A stretch of 64,000 nucleotides of DNA from CAVWGP01 sp963754645 (GTDB lineage Bacteria > Pseudomonadota > Alphaproteobacteria > Bin65): NCBI GenBank assembly GCA_963754645.1, contig CAVWGP010000004.1, positions 1,494,467 to 1,558,466 on the forward strand. The letters are read 5' to 3'. Position 1 is the stretch's first letter, and the number at the start of each line of letters is the position of its first letter. Positions 35,171 to 44,966 of the stretch are shown in pieces. Position numbers and translations under genes: made by a program. Under the pieces are notes generated by a model, which worked only from the letters and a program-made list of their open reading frames with translations, was not told where the DNA came from and did no database searches.

Positions 35171-36154
35171 ATGGTGACCCTTCGCATTGTGACGTTCAAC
35201 GTCGAGAACATGCTGGTGCGGTTCCGCTTCGATCCGGCGGCCGAGGCCGGCTTGGCGACGCTGCTCGATACCGACGGTCCGGAAGCACGCAGCCAGCTCG
35301 CCCGCTCCTATTGGAACATGATCAACGACGAGATGCGGACCCTGACCGCGCTCGCCATCCGCCAGAGCGGCGCCGACGTGTTGTGCCTGCAGGAAGTCGA
35401 GAGCGTGCGCGCGCTCAGCGCCTTTCACGACCGCTACCTGCGGCGCATCGGCGACATCGACTACGAGCACCGCATTCTGATCGAGGGCAACGACAAACGC
35501 GGCATCAACGTCGCGGTGATGAGCCGCTTCCCCTTCGACCGCATCGCGACGCATCAGGAGCTGACCTATTCGCAGCTCCAAATCGAAAAGCCCAAGGGCG
35601 AAATCGCCGATCGGATTTTCCGGCGCGATTGCCTCGAAGTCCACGTCCAATGCGGCGAAAAGCGGCTGCCGATCTTCGTCGCACATTTCAAGTCCATGAC
35701 GCCGACCCGCGAGAAGTCGCGCGCCTTGCGCAACTGCGAGGCCCGGGCGGTGCGCCACGTCATCGAGCAGCGCTTCAGCGATCCCGCGGCGGCCGATTGG
35801 ATCGTTGCCGGCGATCTCAACGATTTCACAGAGACTGACGGCGCCGGAAACGGCGACCACGCGCTGGCGCCGCTGCTCGAGGGCGGCTTTGCCGTCGATG
35901 CCATCAAGCGCATCGCCGATCCGCGCGACCGCTGGACGCATTTTTACCCGGACGAACGGAGCTACCATCAGCTCGATTACATCCTGCTGTCGCCCGCGCT
36001 TGCCCAGCGCAACGCCGGCGTCGTGCCCGCGATCATCCGCAACGGCCTGCCCTATCGCGCCGAACGCCACGACGGCCCGCGCTATCCCCGGATAGGCTGG
36101 GACCGCCCCAAGGCGAGCGACCACTGCCCGGTGGCGATGGATATCAACTTCTAG
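35171..36154 (+). CDS. endonuclease/exonuclease/phosphatase (EEP) family protein
   Basis: This 327-residue protein has the EEP metallohydrolase motifs: IVTFNVENML at the start, LCLQEVES (catalytic Glu), NKDRG-like GNDKRGINVAVMSRFP, IFVAHFKS, VAGDLNDF, and a final DHCPV containing the catalytic His. The fold covers nucleases and lipid phosphatases; no signal peptide is present, so an intracellular nuclease or phosphodiesterase is likely. AGGAG sits before the ATG. Its last 4 bp overlap the end of the convergent phosphoesterase gene. Confidence 0.88.
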   Translation: MVTLRIVTFNVENMLVRFRFDPAAEAGLATLLDTDGPEARSQLARSYWNMINDEMRTLTALAIRQSGADVLCLQEVESVRALSAFHDRYLRRIGDIDYEHRILIEGNDKRGINVAVMSRFPFDRIATHQELTYSQLQIEKPKGEIADRIFRRDCLEVHVQCGEKRLPIFVAHFKSMTPTREKSRALRNCEARAVRHVIEQRFSDPAAADWIVAGDLNDFTETDGAGNGDHALAPLLEGGFAVDAIKRIADPRDRWTHFYPDERSYHQLDYILLSPALAQRNAGVVPAIIRNGLPYRAERHDGPRYPRIGWDRPKASDHCPVAMDINF

Positions 36155-36999
36155 CGCGCGCCCGGCGCTTTGAGCACGACGATGCCGATCTCCGGCGGCG
36201 CGTTGAACCGGATGGGCAGCACGCTGGTGCCGATGCCGCTCGAAACATAGAGCAGCTTGCCGCCTTCGCGGATCAACCCGGAGCTGTGGCTGAGCGGCGC
36301 CCGGCTCGCATTGACGATGGGGCCAATGCCCGGAATCGTTACTTGTCCGCCATGGGTGTGGCCCGCAATCGTGATCGCCGCGCGCGCGGGAACTTCGGGA
36401 AACAAGGCGGGATCGTGCGTCAGGACAATCAACGGCTCGGATTCGTCGATGCCGGCCAATGCCTGCCCAATGTCGTCACGGCGACTATACGTATCGCCGA
36501 CCCCGGCGATCCAGAATCGTGCCGGGCCGGATCCGACGGCCAACGGTTCGTTGTGGAGAACCTTGATACCGGCGGCTTCGAAGGCGCGCTGGAGGCGCGG
36601 ACCGTCATCGACCAAGTCGTGATTTCCCAGGACGGCCACGAGGCCGAGCGGCGCCCGCAGTTTGCCGAGGCGCTGCCCGATATCTTCCGGCGGGATGATC
36701 CGACGGAACAGCACATGCGCCACGTAGTCGCCGGCCAGCAGCACGATGTCCGGCCGCAAGGCGTTCATTCGCGCCACGACTTCGTCGATCTTGTCCAATC
36801 CGATATGCGGAGCGCCGGCGTGCAAGTCGGAAATGACGCCGATGCGGAGCGGCAGCCGGCCCGCCGGCCATTGCGCCGATTCGGCGAGCACCAGCCGCTC
36901 GCGCAGCATCGCGGGCTCGACGACCGTCGCCCACGCTCCGAGCGCGGCGCCAATCAAGAAGAGGCCGAAAAGCGCCCTTCGAATTGTCCGCAATCTCAT
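36151..36999 (-). CDS. membrane-anchored metallophosphoesterase (YkuE-like)
   Basis: This 282-residue protein has an N-terminal membrane anchor (ALFGLFLIGAALGAWATV) and a calcineurin-type phosphoesterase domain. Metal-site motifs are GVISDLHAGAPH, VLLAGDYVAH, VLGNHDLVDDG and TIAGHTHGGQV. Family members cleave phosphodiesters in UDP-sugars or lipids at the membrane surface; the substrate here is not known. It runs convergently with the EEP gene. Confidence 0.9.
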   Translation of the reverse strand: MRLRTIRRALFGLFLIGAALGAWATVVEPAMLRERLVLAESAQWPAGRLPLRIGVISDLHAGAPHIGLDKIDEVVARMNALRPDIVLLAGDYVAHVLFRRIIPPEDIGQRLGKLRAPLGLVAVLGNHDLVDDGPRLQRAFEAAGIKVLHNEPLAVGSGPARFWIAGVGDTYSRRDDIGQALAGIDESEPLIVLTHDPALFPEVPARAAITIAGHTHGGQVTIPGIGPIVNASRAPLSHSSGLIREGGKLLYVSSGIGTSVLPIRFNAPPEIGIVVLKAPGAR

Positions 37000-37038
37000 G
37001 CCGCCGAGGGTAGGTCGACGGCAGTCGAAATTCCAGCG

Positions 37039-38238
37039 CTACTCCGCCGCCGCCGGCACCGCTTTGCGCCGGCCCGCCAGCCAGATCCACGCCGTCCCCG
37101 CCACGGTGGCGAGGACGAGCGGCATGGCGGCGAGATTGACCGCGGTCCAGCCGACATTGTGCAGCAGCGAGCCGGACAGGAAAATTGCCAAGCCGCTGAC
37201 GACGAAAACCAGCAATTCGTTGAGCGCCTGGGTTTTGGCGCGCTCCTCGGGCGCGTAGGTTTCGGTCAACAGCGTCGTCGCGCCGACATAGAGAAAATTC
37301 CAGGCAACGCCGAGCAAAAGCTGAGCCGCAAGGAAATGATTGAAGCTTTGCCCGGACGCCGCGATGACCGTGCAGACCGCCATGGCGACGCCGCCGACCA
37401 GCATGACCTTGTAGGTTCCGTAGCGGCGAATGAGGCTTCCGGTGAAAAAGGCCGGCACGTACATGCCGAAAACGTGCCACTGGATGACCGTCGTCGCTTC
37501 GGTGAAGCTCAGGCCGCAGAGTTGCATCGCCAGCGGCGTCACCGACATGAGCATCACCATGCCGGAATAGGCGACGATGGCGGCCGTAGCGGCGACCAGG
37601 AATTTGGGCTGGCGCGCGATCGTGCCAAGCGGGCGGCCGCCGCGGAAGCGGGTGCGCGGCGGCAGCGGTATGCGGACGAACCATAGAATTCCGATCACGA
37701 CCAATTGCAGCGCCATGATCGAAACGAAAGCGCCGGCAAAAATCACCGGCGCCAGCATGTCCTTCGAATAATCGGCGATCGTCGGGCCGATCAGGCCGGA
37801 AATCACGCCGCCCGCCAAGACCAGCGATATGGCGCGGCTGCGCCACTCCGGCGGCGAGGCCTCGGCGGCGGCGAAACGGTAGTACCAGGCAAAGCCTTGG
37901 CCGGTGCCGAGCAGCAAGCAACCGACGCAATAGATCCAAAAATCGCGCTGATAGATGCCGATGACCGCGACCCCGGCGCCGCACAGAACAATCACGCCGG
38001 CCAGCATGAACCCGTAACGCCGCCCGATCCGGCTCATCACGAACGACGCCGGCACGACGCAGAGCGCGACGCCGACCCATTGCAGTGCCACCGGCAGAGT
38101 CGCCAGCGCCTTGTCGTCGGCCAGCATGTGGCCGACCAGGGCCGACGCGCTGACGTTGAGCATATTGGTGATCGCGATGATCGACCAGCAAACCGACAAC
38201 AACGCCAAGTTGCGCCGAAATCCGGCGTAGTCGCTCAT
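37039..38238 (-). CDS. MFS transporter
   Basis: This 399-residue integral membrane protein has about 12 hydrophobic segments in two halves. The A-type loop RIGRRYGFMLAG follows helix 2 and an equivalent RRYGTYKVML follows helix 8, typical of the major facilitator superfamily. Further features are an intracellular basic linker (PRTRFRGGRPLG) and a short basic C-terminus. The substrate cannot be predicted. It stands alone on the minus strand, 105 bp from the acyl-CoA dehydrogenase gene stop. Confidence 0.88.
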   Translation of the reverse strand: MSDYAGFRRNLALLSVCWSIIAITNMLNVSASALVGHMLADDKALATLPVALQWVGVALCVVPASFVMSRIGRRYGFMLAGVIVLCGAGVAVIGIYQRDFWIYCVGCLLLGTGQGFAWYYRFAAAEASPPEWRSRAISLVLAGGVISGLIGPTIADYSKDMLAPVIFAGAFVSIMALQLVVIGILWFVRIPLPPRTRFRGGRPLGTIARQPKFLVAATAAIVAYSGMVMLMSVTPLAMQLCGLSFTEATTVIQWHVFGMYVPAFFTGSLIRRYGTYKVMLVGGVAMAVCTVIAASGQSFNHFLAAQLLLGVAWNFLYVGATTLLTETYAPEERAKTQALNELLVFVVSGLAIFLSGSLLHNVGWTAVNLAAMPLVLATVAGTAWIWLAGRRKAVPAAAE

Positions 38239-38343
38239 GTGCCTTGTCCGATCCTTATTGGGCGCAAGACGAATTGTCCGGTCTTGGCGCGGCGACTCAT
38301 AGCGCAGCGCCCGGCCGGCGCAAGACCCGATTGCGCAAGCCGG

Positions 38344-39477
38344 CTAGGCCCCCAGCGCCCGGCTAATGATGAGCCGCTGGACCTCGCTCGTGCCCTCGTA
38401 GATCTGGCAAACCCGCACATCGCGATAGATGCGTTCGACGGCGAAATCGGCGAGGTAACCGTAGCCGCCGTGAATCTGGATCGCCGCCGAGCACACGCGC
38501 TCGGCCATCTCGCTGGCGAAGAGCTTGGCCATCGCGGCTTCGGTCAGGCACGGCTTGCCCGCATCGCGCAACACGGCGGCGTGGAGCAGCATTTGGCGCG
38601 CGGCTTCGATTTGCGTCGCCATGTCGGCGAGGCGGAACGCCGTCGCCTGATGGCCGATGATCGCGCGGCCGAATTGCTCGCGCTCCTTGGCATAGGCGAG
38701 CGCGGCTTCGAAGGCCGCGCGCGCCATGCCGATCGCCTGCGCCGCGATGCCGAGCCGGCCCGCTTCGAGATTGGCCAGCGCGATGCGGTAGCCCTCGCCC
38801 TCCTCGCCGAGGCGGCACGCCGCCGGAACGCGCACATCGTCGAATTGCAGCGCGCAAGTGTCCGAGGCGCGCTGGCCGAGCTTGTCTTCCTTGCGCAGCA
38901 CGCGGTAGCCCGCGGTTTCGGTCGGCACGAGAAAGGCCGTGATGCCGCGCTTGCCCGCCGCAGCGTCGGTCACGGCGAAGGTCAGCGTCACGCCGGCGAT
39001 GCTGCCCGAGGTGATGAACTGCTTGTTGCCGGAGATCGAATAGTCGCCGCCGTCGCGCCGCGCCTTGCAGCGCAGGTTCGCGGCGTCCGAGCCGGCCTGC
39101 GGTTCGGTCAGCGCGAAAGCCGCCATCATGCGGCCCTGGGCGATCGGGCGGAGAAAGCGCTCCTTCTGCTCGGCCGTTCCAAAGCGTTCGATGGCGGCGG
39201 CGACCGGCGCGTTGTTGACCGACATGACGGTCGAAACCGCGCCATCGGCGGCGGCGATTTCCTCCATCGCCAAAACATAGGAAACATAATCGGCGCCGGC
39301 GCCGCCCCACTCCGGAGCGACGGTCATGCCCATGAAGCCGAGGGCGCCCATTTCGCGCAGCAGGTCGAGCGGCGGCGTCGCCGACTTGTCGCGCGCGCCG
39401 GCGCCGGGCGCGAGCCTTTCGCGCGCGAATTGGCGCGCGCTATCGCGGATGAGAGTTTGCTCTTCGGTGAAAATCAT
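38344..39477 (-). CDS. acyl-CoA dehydrogenase (short/branched-chain type)
   Basis: This 377-residue FAD enzyme oxidises an acyl-CoA to the 2-enoyl-CoA. It carries ALTEPQAGSDAANL, the conserved QFGRAIIGHQATAFRLADM and HGGYGYLADFAVERIYRDVRV, and ends with IYEGTSEVQRLIISR, whose Glu is the usual catalytic base. The position of that base separates it from isovaleryl-CoA dehydrogenase (present at 43.8 kb). The exact chain preference is open. It lies 13 bp downstream of the SDR gene end on the same strand. Confidence 0.93.
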   Translation of the reverse strand: MIFTEEQTLIRDSARQFARERLAPGAGARDKSATPPLDLLREMGALGFMGMTVAPEWGGAGADYVSYVLAMEEIAAADGAVSTVMSVNNAPVAAAIERFGTAEQKERFLRPIAQGRMMAAFALTEPQAGSDAANLRCKARRDGGDYSISGNKQFITSGSIAGVTLTFAVTDAAAGKRGITAFLVPTETAGYRVLRKEDKLGQRASDTCALQFDDVRVPAACRLGEEGEGYRIALANLEAGRLGIAAQAIGMARAAFEAALAYAKEREQFGRAIIGHQATAFRLADMATQIEAARQMLLHAAVLRDAGKPCLTEAAMAKLFASEMAERVCSAAIQIHGGYGYLADFAVERIYRDVRVCQIYEGTSEVQRLIISRALGA

Positions 39478-39490
39478 CGGCGATCCGAGC

Positions 39491-40174
39491 CTACCACCGC
39501 AACTCGCCGCCGTCGTAATTCAAGAAGCGGCCGGTATGGTGGGTTTCCAGCCGATCGACCAGGGCGCGGATCGCCCGCACGCTGTCCGCCGGCGCGATCG
39601 GCGCATCGGGTCCGCCCATGTCGGTCTTGACCCAGCCGGGATGCAGCGCCACGCACACGATGCGCTTGGGCATGAGGTCGTAGGCGAGGCTCTTCACCAC
39701 CGAATTGAGCGCCGCTTTCGAAGACCGGTAGACCTGCCGCCCGCCCGACAGGGCATCCGAAATCGAAGCCGCGCGCGACGACAGGAACAGCATGATCCGC
39801 CGGCTCGACGCGGCGACGTGCGGCGTAAAGGCGTCGGCCAAGCGAAAGGGCGCGATGGCGTTGATGCGGAACGCCTCTTCCCATTTTTCGTAGTCCATGT
39901 TGCCGAGCGAGGTGCGCTCGGGTGAGCCGATGGCGGCGTTGCTGACGAGCACGTCGATGGTTTCGCCCGCCAGCGTTCCGGCCAGTTCCCAGGCATGATC
40001 CGGCATGGCGAGATCGATCCGATGCACGGCGACATTGCCTTTCAGCGCCTTGAGCGCCGTCGCCGCCTGCGGATTGCGGCAGGCCGCCAGAACCCGCCAC
40101 CCTTGGGCGGCGTATTGATGGGCAAGCTCGAAGCCGAGGCCGCGATTGGCCCCCGTGATCAAGACCGTCGGCAT
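39491..40174 (-). CDS. short-chain dehydrogenase/reductase
   Basis: This 227-residue Rossmann enzyme begins MPTVLITGANRGLGFELAHQYA with the TGxxxGxG motif and has LVSNAAIGSP (NNAG-like). The usual YxxxK catalytic pair appears as VYRSSKAALNSVVKSL, and CVALHPGWVKTDMGG follows. It reduces or oxidises an alcohol or ketone using NAD(P)H and resembles the C-factor/sniffer-like group. GGAG precedes the ATG. It is followed closely by the acyl-CoA dehydrogenase, but no pathway can be assigned. Confidence 0.88.
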   Translation of the reverse strand: MPTVLITGANRGLGFELAHQYAAQGWRVLAACRNPQAATALKALKGNVAVHRIDLAMPDHAWELAGTLAGETIDVLVSNAAIGSPERTSLGNMDYEKWEEAFRINAIAPFRLADAFTPHVAASSRRIMLFLSSRAASISDALSGGRQVYRSSKAALNSVVKSLAYDLMPKRIVCVALHPGWVKTDMGGPDAPIAPADSVRAIRALVDRLETHHTGRFLNYDGGELRW

Positions 40175-40260
40175 GGCATTCTCCGGGGTAGAGTTTCGCG
40201 AACCGGACCCAATCTAGCCGGTTCCCGGCGCCGCGGATTGATTTCGATCGCGCCCACACA

Positions 40261-41793
40261 TCAATCCTCGTCGGCCTTGCGCTTGAATGGCGGCGCGGAC
40301 GGCGACGGCCCGCAGAAGCCGTCGAGATTTTTCGTCGGATCGGCGAGAAACACTTCGAGCGCCGCTTGGGCGCAGGTCTGATCGGCCGCGTCGTGCGACG
40401 CGGCACGGACGACGACGAGTTGCGACGCGCCGTAGGATTTGTGCGTCGCTTCGGCCCAATCGGGCGGCGTCGCGATATCGAACCAGCCGGACACGATCAG
40501 CGCCGGAACTGCGGACTTGATCGGCGCGCGGTCGAGGGCGGGCTTTGGATTTTGCGCCCAAAACGCGCAAGGACGCAATGTCAGCGTGTGATCGATCCAG
40601 CGTTTGAGAGCCGGGTGCTTCTGGGCCAATGTGCGGTCTTCCGAATCGTCGGTGACCGGCGTGTCGTTGCAATCGACCAGGAAGGCCACGCCCGTGGTCA
40701 CGAAGGGCCCGTAGGCAACCATGTCCCATTCGGTAAGCGAATCGGACAGCGCCTCGGCCTTGCCGAGCAGCACGCGCTCGATGAGCCAGGGCAGCTTGCC
40801 GATCCCGTCGGCCGTATAGAGCATGTTCTCGACGACCGAGAGAAAAACAATGTCGTCGATGTGAAAGGTTTTCTCCGGCAGCATCGGCGACGGATCGCTT
40901 TTCACTTCGACCGGCTTGTCGCGCAGCACCGCCACCGCCCGCTCGAAGCGATCGCGCAAATTCGGATAGTCCGCGTTGCAATCGGCGTCCTTGGCGCAGG
41001 CCTCAAAAATGAGATCGAGCGTGCGGACGAAGGTCGCGGCGAAATGCAGCCGCCCCGCCACCTCGGGCGGATAGGCGCCATCGAGGATGACGCTACGGAT
41101 GCCGGTGGCATCGCGTTTGAGCGCCGCGAGCGCGATGCGCGTGCCGTAGGATTGACCCCAGAGATTGACCTGCGGGTGCCCGAGCCGGCGGCGCAATTCG
41201 TGAAGATCGGAAACATTGGCGGCGGTGTCATAGGCCGCGAGATCGACGCCCTCGCGCTTCAGGCGGTCGCGGCAGCCGATCATCGCCGCCTTGATTTTTT
41301 CGAGGTCGCCGACGCTGTCGCGCGTCGCGTCGAATTCCGGGCATTCGAGGGCCGGCCGGGCGCCGCCGACGCCGCGCTGGTCGTAAACGATAAGATCGCG
41401 GCCCTTGAGCCAGGAATATTCCTTGAATTTGTCGCGCCAGATCTCGGCGTAGCGCGCTTCGGTGTAGCTGATGGCGCCCGGGCCGCCGCTGATGAGCAGC
41501 ACCGGATCGGGTTTCCGCTCGGCGTCTTCCGCGCGGAAGACCATAACGGGCAGCGTGAGCCGGCGGCTGTCGCGCGCGCCGTATTTTTCGGGCACCTCGA
41601 GATCGTAGCACGTCATCGCGCGACCGCTCTGCGTGGCGAAGCCGCAGGTCCGCTCGACGAGCTTCGACGGAACCTCGACGACGGGCGGCGGCGATACCGC
41701 GACCGGCGCGCGTTTTTGCACGACGCCGATATAAATTCCGGCGCCGACCAGGATCGTAACCGCCGCCGCCGATGCAATCCAACGCATGCTCAT
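40261..41793 (-). CDS. alpha/beta hydrolase with TAP-like C-terminal domain
   Basis: This 510-residue protein has an N-terminal membrane anchor or signal (SAAAVTILVGAGIYIGVVQ), then an alpha/beta hydrolase domain: LLISGGPGAISY, IVYDQRGVGGARPALE, and the nucleophile elbow LWGQSYGTRIALAAL. The C-terminal TAP-like region PALIVSGWFDIATPPDWAEA supplies the Asp, and RAASHDAADQTCAQAALEVFLADP the His. This layout matches proline iminopeptidase-like and tripeptidyl-type exported hydrolases. Substrate unknown; peptides are likely. Confidence 0.88.
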   Translation of the reverse strand: MSMRWIASAAAVTILVGAGIYIGVVQKRAPVAVSPPPVVEVPSKLVERTCGFATQSGRAMTCYDLEVPEKYGARDSRRLTLPVMVFRAEDAERKPDPVLLISGGPGAISYTEARYAEIWRDKFKEYSWLKGRDLIVYDQRGVGGARPALECPEFDATRDSVGDLEKIKAAMIGCRDRLKREGVDLAAYDTAANVSDLHELRRRLGHPQVNLWGQSYGTRIALAALKRDATGIRSVILDGAYPPEVAGRLHFAATFVRTLDLIFEACAKDADCNADYPNLRDRFERAVAVLRDKPVEVKSDPSPMLPEKTFHIDDIVFLSVVENMLYTADGIGKLPWLIERVLLGKAEALSDSLTEWDMVAYGPFVTTGVAFLVDCNDTPVTDDSEDRTLAQKHPALKRWIDHTLTLRPCAFWAQNPKPALDRAPIKSAVPALIVSGWFDIATPPDWAEATHKSYGASQLVVVRAASHDAADQTCAQAALEVFLADPTKNLDGFCGPSPSAPPFKRKADED

Positions 41794-41883
41794 ATCTTAA
41801 GTTCGCTTTCCTTCCGGCCCGCCGCCCGAACATTAACACATATATCTATTGCCGTTCGATTGCGGCAATGCCGCGGCTGTCCC

Positions 41884-43077
41884 TTAGCCGAGCCGCTCGA
41901 TCGCCACCGCGGTCGCTTCGCCGCCGCCGATGCACAACGCGGCGACGCCGCGGCGCTTGCCGTATTTTTCCAGGGCGTTCATCAGCGTCACGACAATGCG
42001 CGCGCCCGACGCGCCGACCGGATGGCCGAGCGCGCAGGCGCCGCCATGGACGTTGACTTTCTCATGGGGCAGCGCGTGCTCCTTCATCGCCGCCATGGCG
42101 ACGACGGCGAAGGCCTCGTTGATTTCCCATAGATCGACGTCCTTGGCCGACCAGCCGGCCTTCTGCAACACCTTGGCGATGGCGCCGACCGGCGCGGTGG
42201 TGAACCATGCCGGCTCCTGGGCATGGGTGGCGTGGGCGACGAAGCGCGCGCGCGGCTTGAGGCCGCGCCGTTCCGCTTCGGCCAGGCTCGCCAGCACGAG
42301 CGCGGCGGCGCCGTCCGAGATCGAACTCGAATTGGCCGCCGTCACCGTGCCGCCATCGCGGAACGCCGGTTTGAGCTGCGGTATCTTTTCGATGTTGGCG
42401 CTGAAGGGTTGCTCGTCCCGTTCCATCTGCCGCTCGCCCTTGCGGTCCTTGACCGGCACCGCCACGATTTCGCGGGCGAAGCTGCCGTCGCTGTTCGCCG
42501 CCTTGGCGCGGCTCAGCGAGGCAATGGCGAAATCGTCCTGTTGTTTGCGGGTAAATTGATAGTGCTGCGCCGTGTCCTCGGCATAGGTGCCCATCAGCCG
42601 GCCCTTCTGATAGGCGTCTTCGAGGCCGTCGATGAACATGTGATCCAAGATCCGGCCGTGGCCCATGCGCAGTCCGCCGCGCGCCTTGTCCATCAGATAA
42701 GGCGCGTTGGTCATGCTCTCGAGCCCGCCGGCGACCACGAGCGCGTTGACGCCGGCCCGGATCGAATCCTGCGCGAACATCGCCGCCTTCATGCCCGAGC
42801 CGCACATTTTGTTGACGGTCGTGCAACCGATGTCCCAGGGAATGCCGGCGCCATGCGCCGCCTGGCGCGCCGGCGCTTGGCCCATCCCGGCCGGCAGCAC
42901 GCAACCCATGACGACTTCCTGCACGTCGGCCGGCGCGACGCCGGCTTTGGCCAGCGCGCCCTTGATCGCAATGGCGCCCAGCATGGGCGCGGTTATGTCC
43001 TTGAGTTCGCCTTGAAACGAGCCCATCGGCGTGCGCGCGCCATCGAGAATAACAACAGTGTCCGAACCGGAAGCCAT
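41884..43077 (-). CDS. acetyl-CoA C-acyltransferase (thiolase)
   Basis: This 397-residue thiolase joins or splits acyl-CoA and acetyl-CoA. The nucleophile is Cys92 in TVNKMCGSGMKAAM; the second set ALGHPVGASGARIVVTLMNAL (His) and CIGGGEATAVAIERLG (Cys382) completes the active site. In a leucine/isovalerate operon it would cleave acetoacetyl-CoA. GGAG precedes the ATG at 43077. It is the last gene of the minus-strand operon that begins with the thioesterase at 46,260. A short 7-bp inverted repeat (41,848-41,869) lies after its stop. Confidence 0.94.
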   Translation of the reverse strand: MASGSDTVVILDGARTPMGSFQGELKDITAPMLGAIAIKGALAKAGVAPADVQEVVMGCVLPAGMGQAPARQAAHGAGIPWDIGCTTVNKMCGSGMKAAMFAQDSIRAGVNALVVAGGLESMTNAPYLMDKARGGLRMGHGRILDHMFIDGLEDAYQKGRLMGTYAEDTAQHYQFTRKQQDDFAIASLSRAKAANSDGSFAREIVAVPVKDRKGERQMERDEQPFSANIEKIPQLKPAFRDGGTVTAANSSSISDGAAALVLASLAEAERRGLKPRARFVAHATHAQEPAWFTTAPVGAIAKVLQKAGWSAKDVDLWEINEAFAVVAMAAMKEHALPHEKVNVHGGACALGHPVGASGARIVVTLMNALEKYGKRRGVAALCIGGGEATAVAIERLG

Positions 43078-43118
43078 CGCGTTTGCTCCATCAAAAATGT
43101 TGAGACGATACGCTCAGC

Positions 43119-43721
43119 CTATTCGATCCGCGCCTGAAAGATTCCGACAGCGAGGTACGACTCTTTCGTCGGCGTTTTGTTGAAGATCGAGGTTTGGCCG
43201 GGCGGGACGCAGAGATAAATCTTGCCGCCGATCGTCTTGCCTTGGCGCCGGCCGAACTCGAGGCGAACGGATCCGACATACTCGACAAAGGAATCCGATA
43301 CCCCGGCCGGCCGATTGCGAAACGACCAAGCCTGCACTTCGGGCAGGCCGCGCATGGCGCTCGGTTGCTTATCCGACTCCTTCGTCGCCAAACGGCGAAA
43401 CACCTTGCCGTCGATCGGCTGGCCCTTGCGCAAGATGACCTTCACCTCGGCTTCGAGCGGCGGCGAGAGATCGTCCTCGCTGCGCAGCGACAGCGTGTAG
43501 CCGTCGAACTGATCGCTGCCGGAAGTGATCCCGCCGCCCTTGCGCAGCTTGATCGATTTCGGCGCGAACGCGGCGCCGGCAATCGATACCGACACCGGCT
43601 GCGCGGGCACCGCGGCGGCGCTGCAATCGGCGGGCATCGTCTGGGCCCAGGCCGGCGCGCCGGCAATCGCCGGCCAACAAACGGCAAGGCATGCAAGCGT
43701 GCGGCGAGTTCGTTTCATCAT
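43119..43721 (-). CDS. exported hypothetical protein, 200 residues
   Basis: The protein has a signal peptide (LACLAVCWPAIAGAPAWA) followed by a beta-rich periplasmic region with VSIAGAAFAPKSIKLRKGGGIT, LRSEDDLSPPLEAEVKVILRKGQP and a C-terminal KIYLCVPPGQTSIFNKTP. I recognise no defined domain. AAAGGA sits 9 nt before the first of two in-frame ATGs. It is wedged between isovaleryl-CoA dehydrogenase and thiolase in the leucine operon, 38 bp after the former, so it may be a passenger. Confidence 0.72.
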   Translation of the reverse strand: MMKRTRRTLACLAVCWPAIAGAPAWAQTMPADCSAAAVPAQPVSVSIAGAAFAPKSIKLRKGGGITSGSDQFDGYTLSLRSEDDLSPPLEAEVKVILRKGQPIDGKVFRRLATKESDKQPSAMRGLPEVQAWSFRNRPAGVSDSFVEYVGSVRLEFGRRQGKTIGGKIYLCVPPGQTSIFNKTPTKESYLAVGIFQARIE

Positions 43722-43759
43722 GGAATTTCGTCCTTTTGCCGCGCTTGCGGCGCGCTCAG

Positions 43760-44935
43760 CTACTTGGTTTCGTCGAACAATTCGCGGCCGATCAGCATGC
43801 GGCGGATCTCGCTGGTGCCGGCGCCGATCTCGTAAAGTTTCGCGTCGCGCAGCAGGCGCCCGGTCGGGAAGTCGTTGATGTAGCCGTTGCCGCCCAGGCA
43901 CTGGATCGCTTCGAGCGCCATCCAGGTCGCTTTTTCCGCGGCGTAAAGGATCGCGCCGGCCGCGTCCTTGCGCGCGGTTTGACCGCGGTCGCAGGCCTTG
44001 GCCACGGCGTAGACATAGGATTTCGCCGCGTTCATCGTCGTGTACATGTCGGCGAGCTTCCCTTGCATGAGCTGGAACGTGCCGATCGGCTGGCCGAATT
44101 GTTGCCGGTCGTGGACATAGGGGATGACCACGTCCATGCAGGCCTGCATGACGCCGAGCGGGCCGCCGGCGAGCACGGCGCGCTCGTAGTCGAGGCCCGA
44201 CATCAGCACGTTGACGCCGCGGCCGAGATCGCCGAGCACGTTTTCCGCCGGCACTTCGCAATCCTGGAAAATCAGCTCGCAGGTGTTCGAGCCGCGCATG
44301 CCGAGCTTGTCGAGCTTCTGCGCCGTCGAAAAACCCTTCATGCCCTTCTCGATCAGAAACGCCGTCATGCCGCGCGGACCGGCGGACAGATCGGTTTTGG
44401 CATAGACGACCAGGACATTGGCGTCGGGACCGTTGGTGATCCACATTTTCGTGCCATTGAGCACATAGCGGTCGCCGCGCTTTTCGGCCCGCGTTTTCAT
44501 CGACACGACATCCGAACCGGCGCCGGGTTCGCTCATCGCCAAGGCGCCGACATGCTCGCCGGAAATCAGCTTGGGCAGGTATTTTTGCTTTTGCGCGGCG
44601 CTGCCGTTGCGCCGGAGTTGGTTGACGCAGAGATTGGAATGCGCGCCGTAGGACAGGCCGACCGCGGCCGAGGCGCGGCTGATTTCCTCCATCGCCACGA
44701 CGTGGTGGAGATAGCCCAAGCCGGAGCCGCCATACTCTTCCTCGACCGTGACGCCGAGCAAGCCGAGCGCGCCCATCTTGCGCCAGAGATCGGCGGGGAA
44801 ATCGTTGCTGCGGTCGATGTCGGCGGCGCGCGGCGCGATTTCGTCCGAGGCAAAGCTCAGCACCGTGTCGCGCAGCATGTCGGCGGTGTCGCCGAGATCG
44901 AAATCGAGCGAAGGAAGGCGGTTGGGGATCGACAT
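43760..44935 (-). CDS. isovaleryl-CoA dehydrogenase
   Basis: This 391-residue FAD dehydrogenase converts isovaleryl-CoA to 3-methylcrotonyl-CoA, the step before MCC. The catalytic Glu is in the helix-G position (Glu251 in GLDYERAVLAGGPLG), and the place used in other acyl-CoA dehydrogenases reads YEIGAGTSEIRRM with Gly instead of Glu. That swap is the mark of isovaleryl-CoA dehydrogenases. Other signatures are AMSEPGAGSDVVSMKTRA and IQCLGGNGYINDFPTGRLLRDAKL. ATG 44935 has AGGG upstream. It is 20 kb from mccB, so the pathway is split into two loci. Confidence 0.95.
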   Translation of the reverse strand: MSIPNRLPSLDFDLGDTADMLRDTVLSFASDEIAPRAADIDRSNDFPADLWRKMGALGLLGVTVEEEYGGSGLGYLHHVVAMEEISRASAAVGLSYGAHSNLCVNQLRRNGSAAQKQKYLPKLISGEHVGALAMSEPGAGSDVVSMKTRAEKRGDRYVLNGTKMWITNGPDANVLVVYAKTDLSAGPRGMTAFLIEKGMKGFSTAQKLDKLGMRGSNTCELIFQDCEVPAENVLGDLGRGVNVLMSGLDYERAVLAGGPLGVMQACMDVVIPYVHDRQQFGQPIGTFQLMQGKLADMYTTMNAAKSYVYAVAKACDRGQTARKDAAGAILYAAEKATWMALEAIQCLGGNGYINDFPTGRLLRDAKLYEIGAGTSEIRRMLIGRELFDETK

Positions 44936-44966
44936 GGCAGGCCCTGGATCGATGAACGGCAAACAA

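Noticed and set aside
41848..41869. Short 7-bp inverted repeat after the thiolase as a terminator
   Set aside because: The stem is short and followed by AGATATAT rather than a T tract; too weak to list as a feature.
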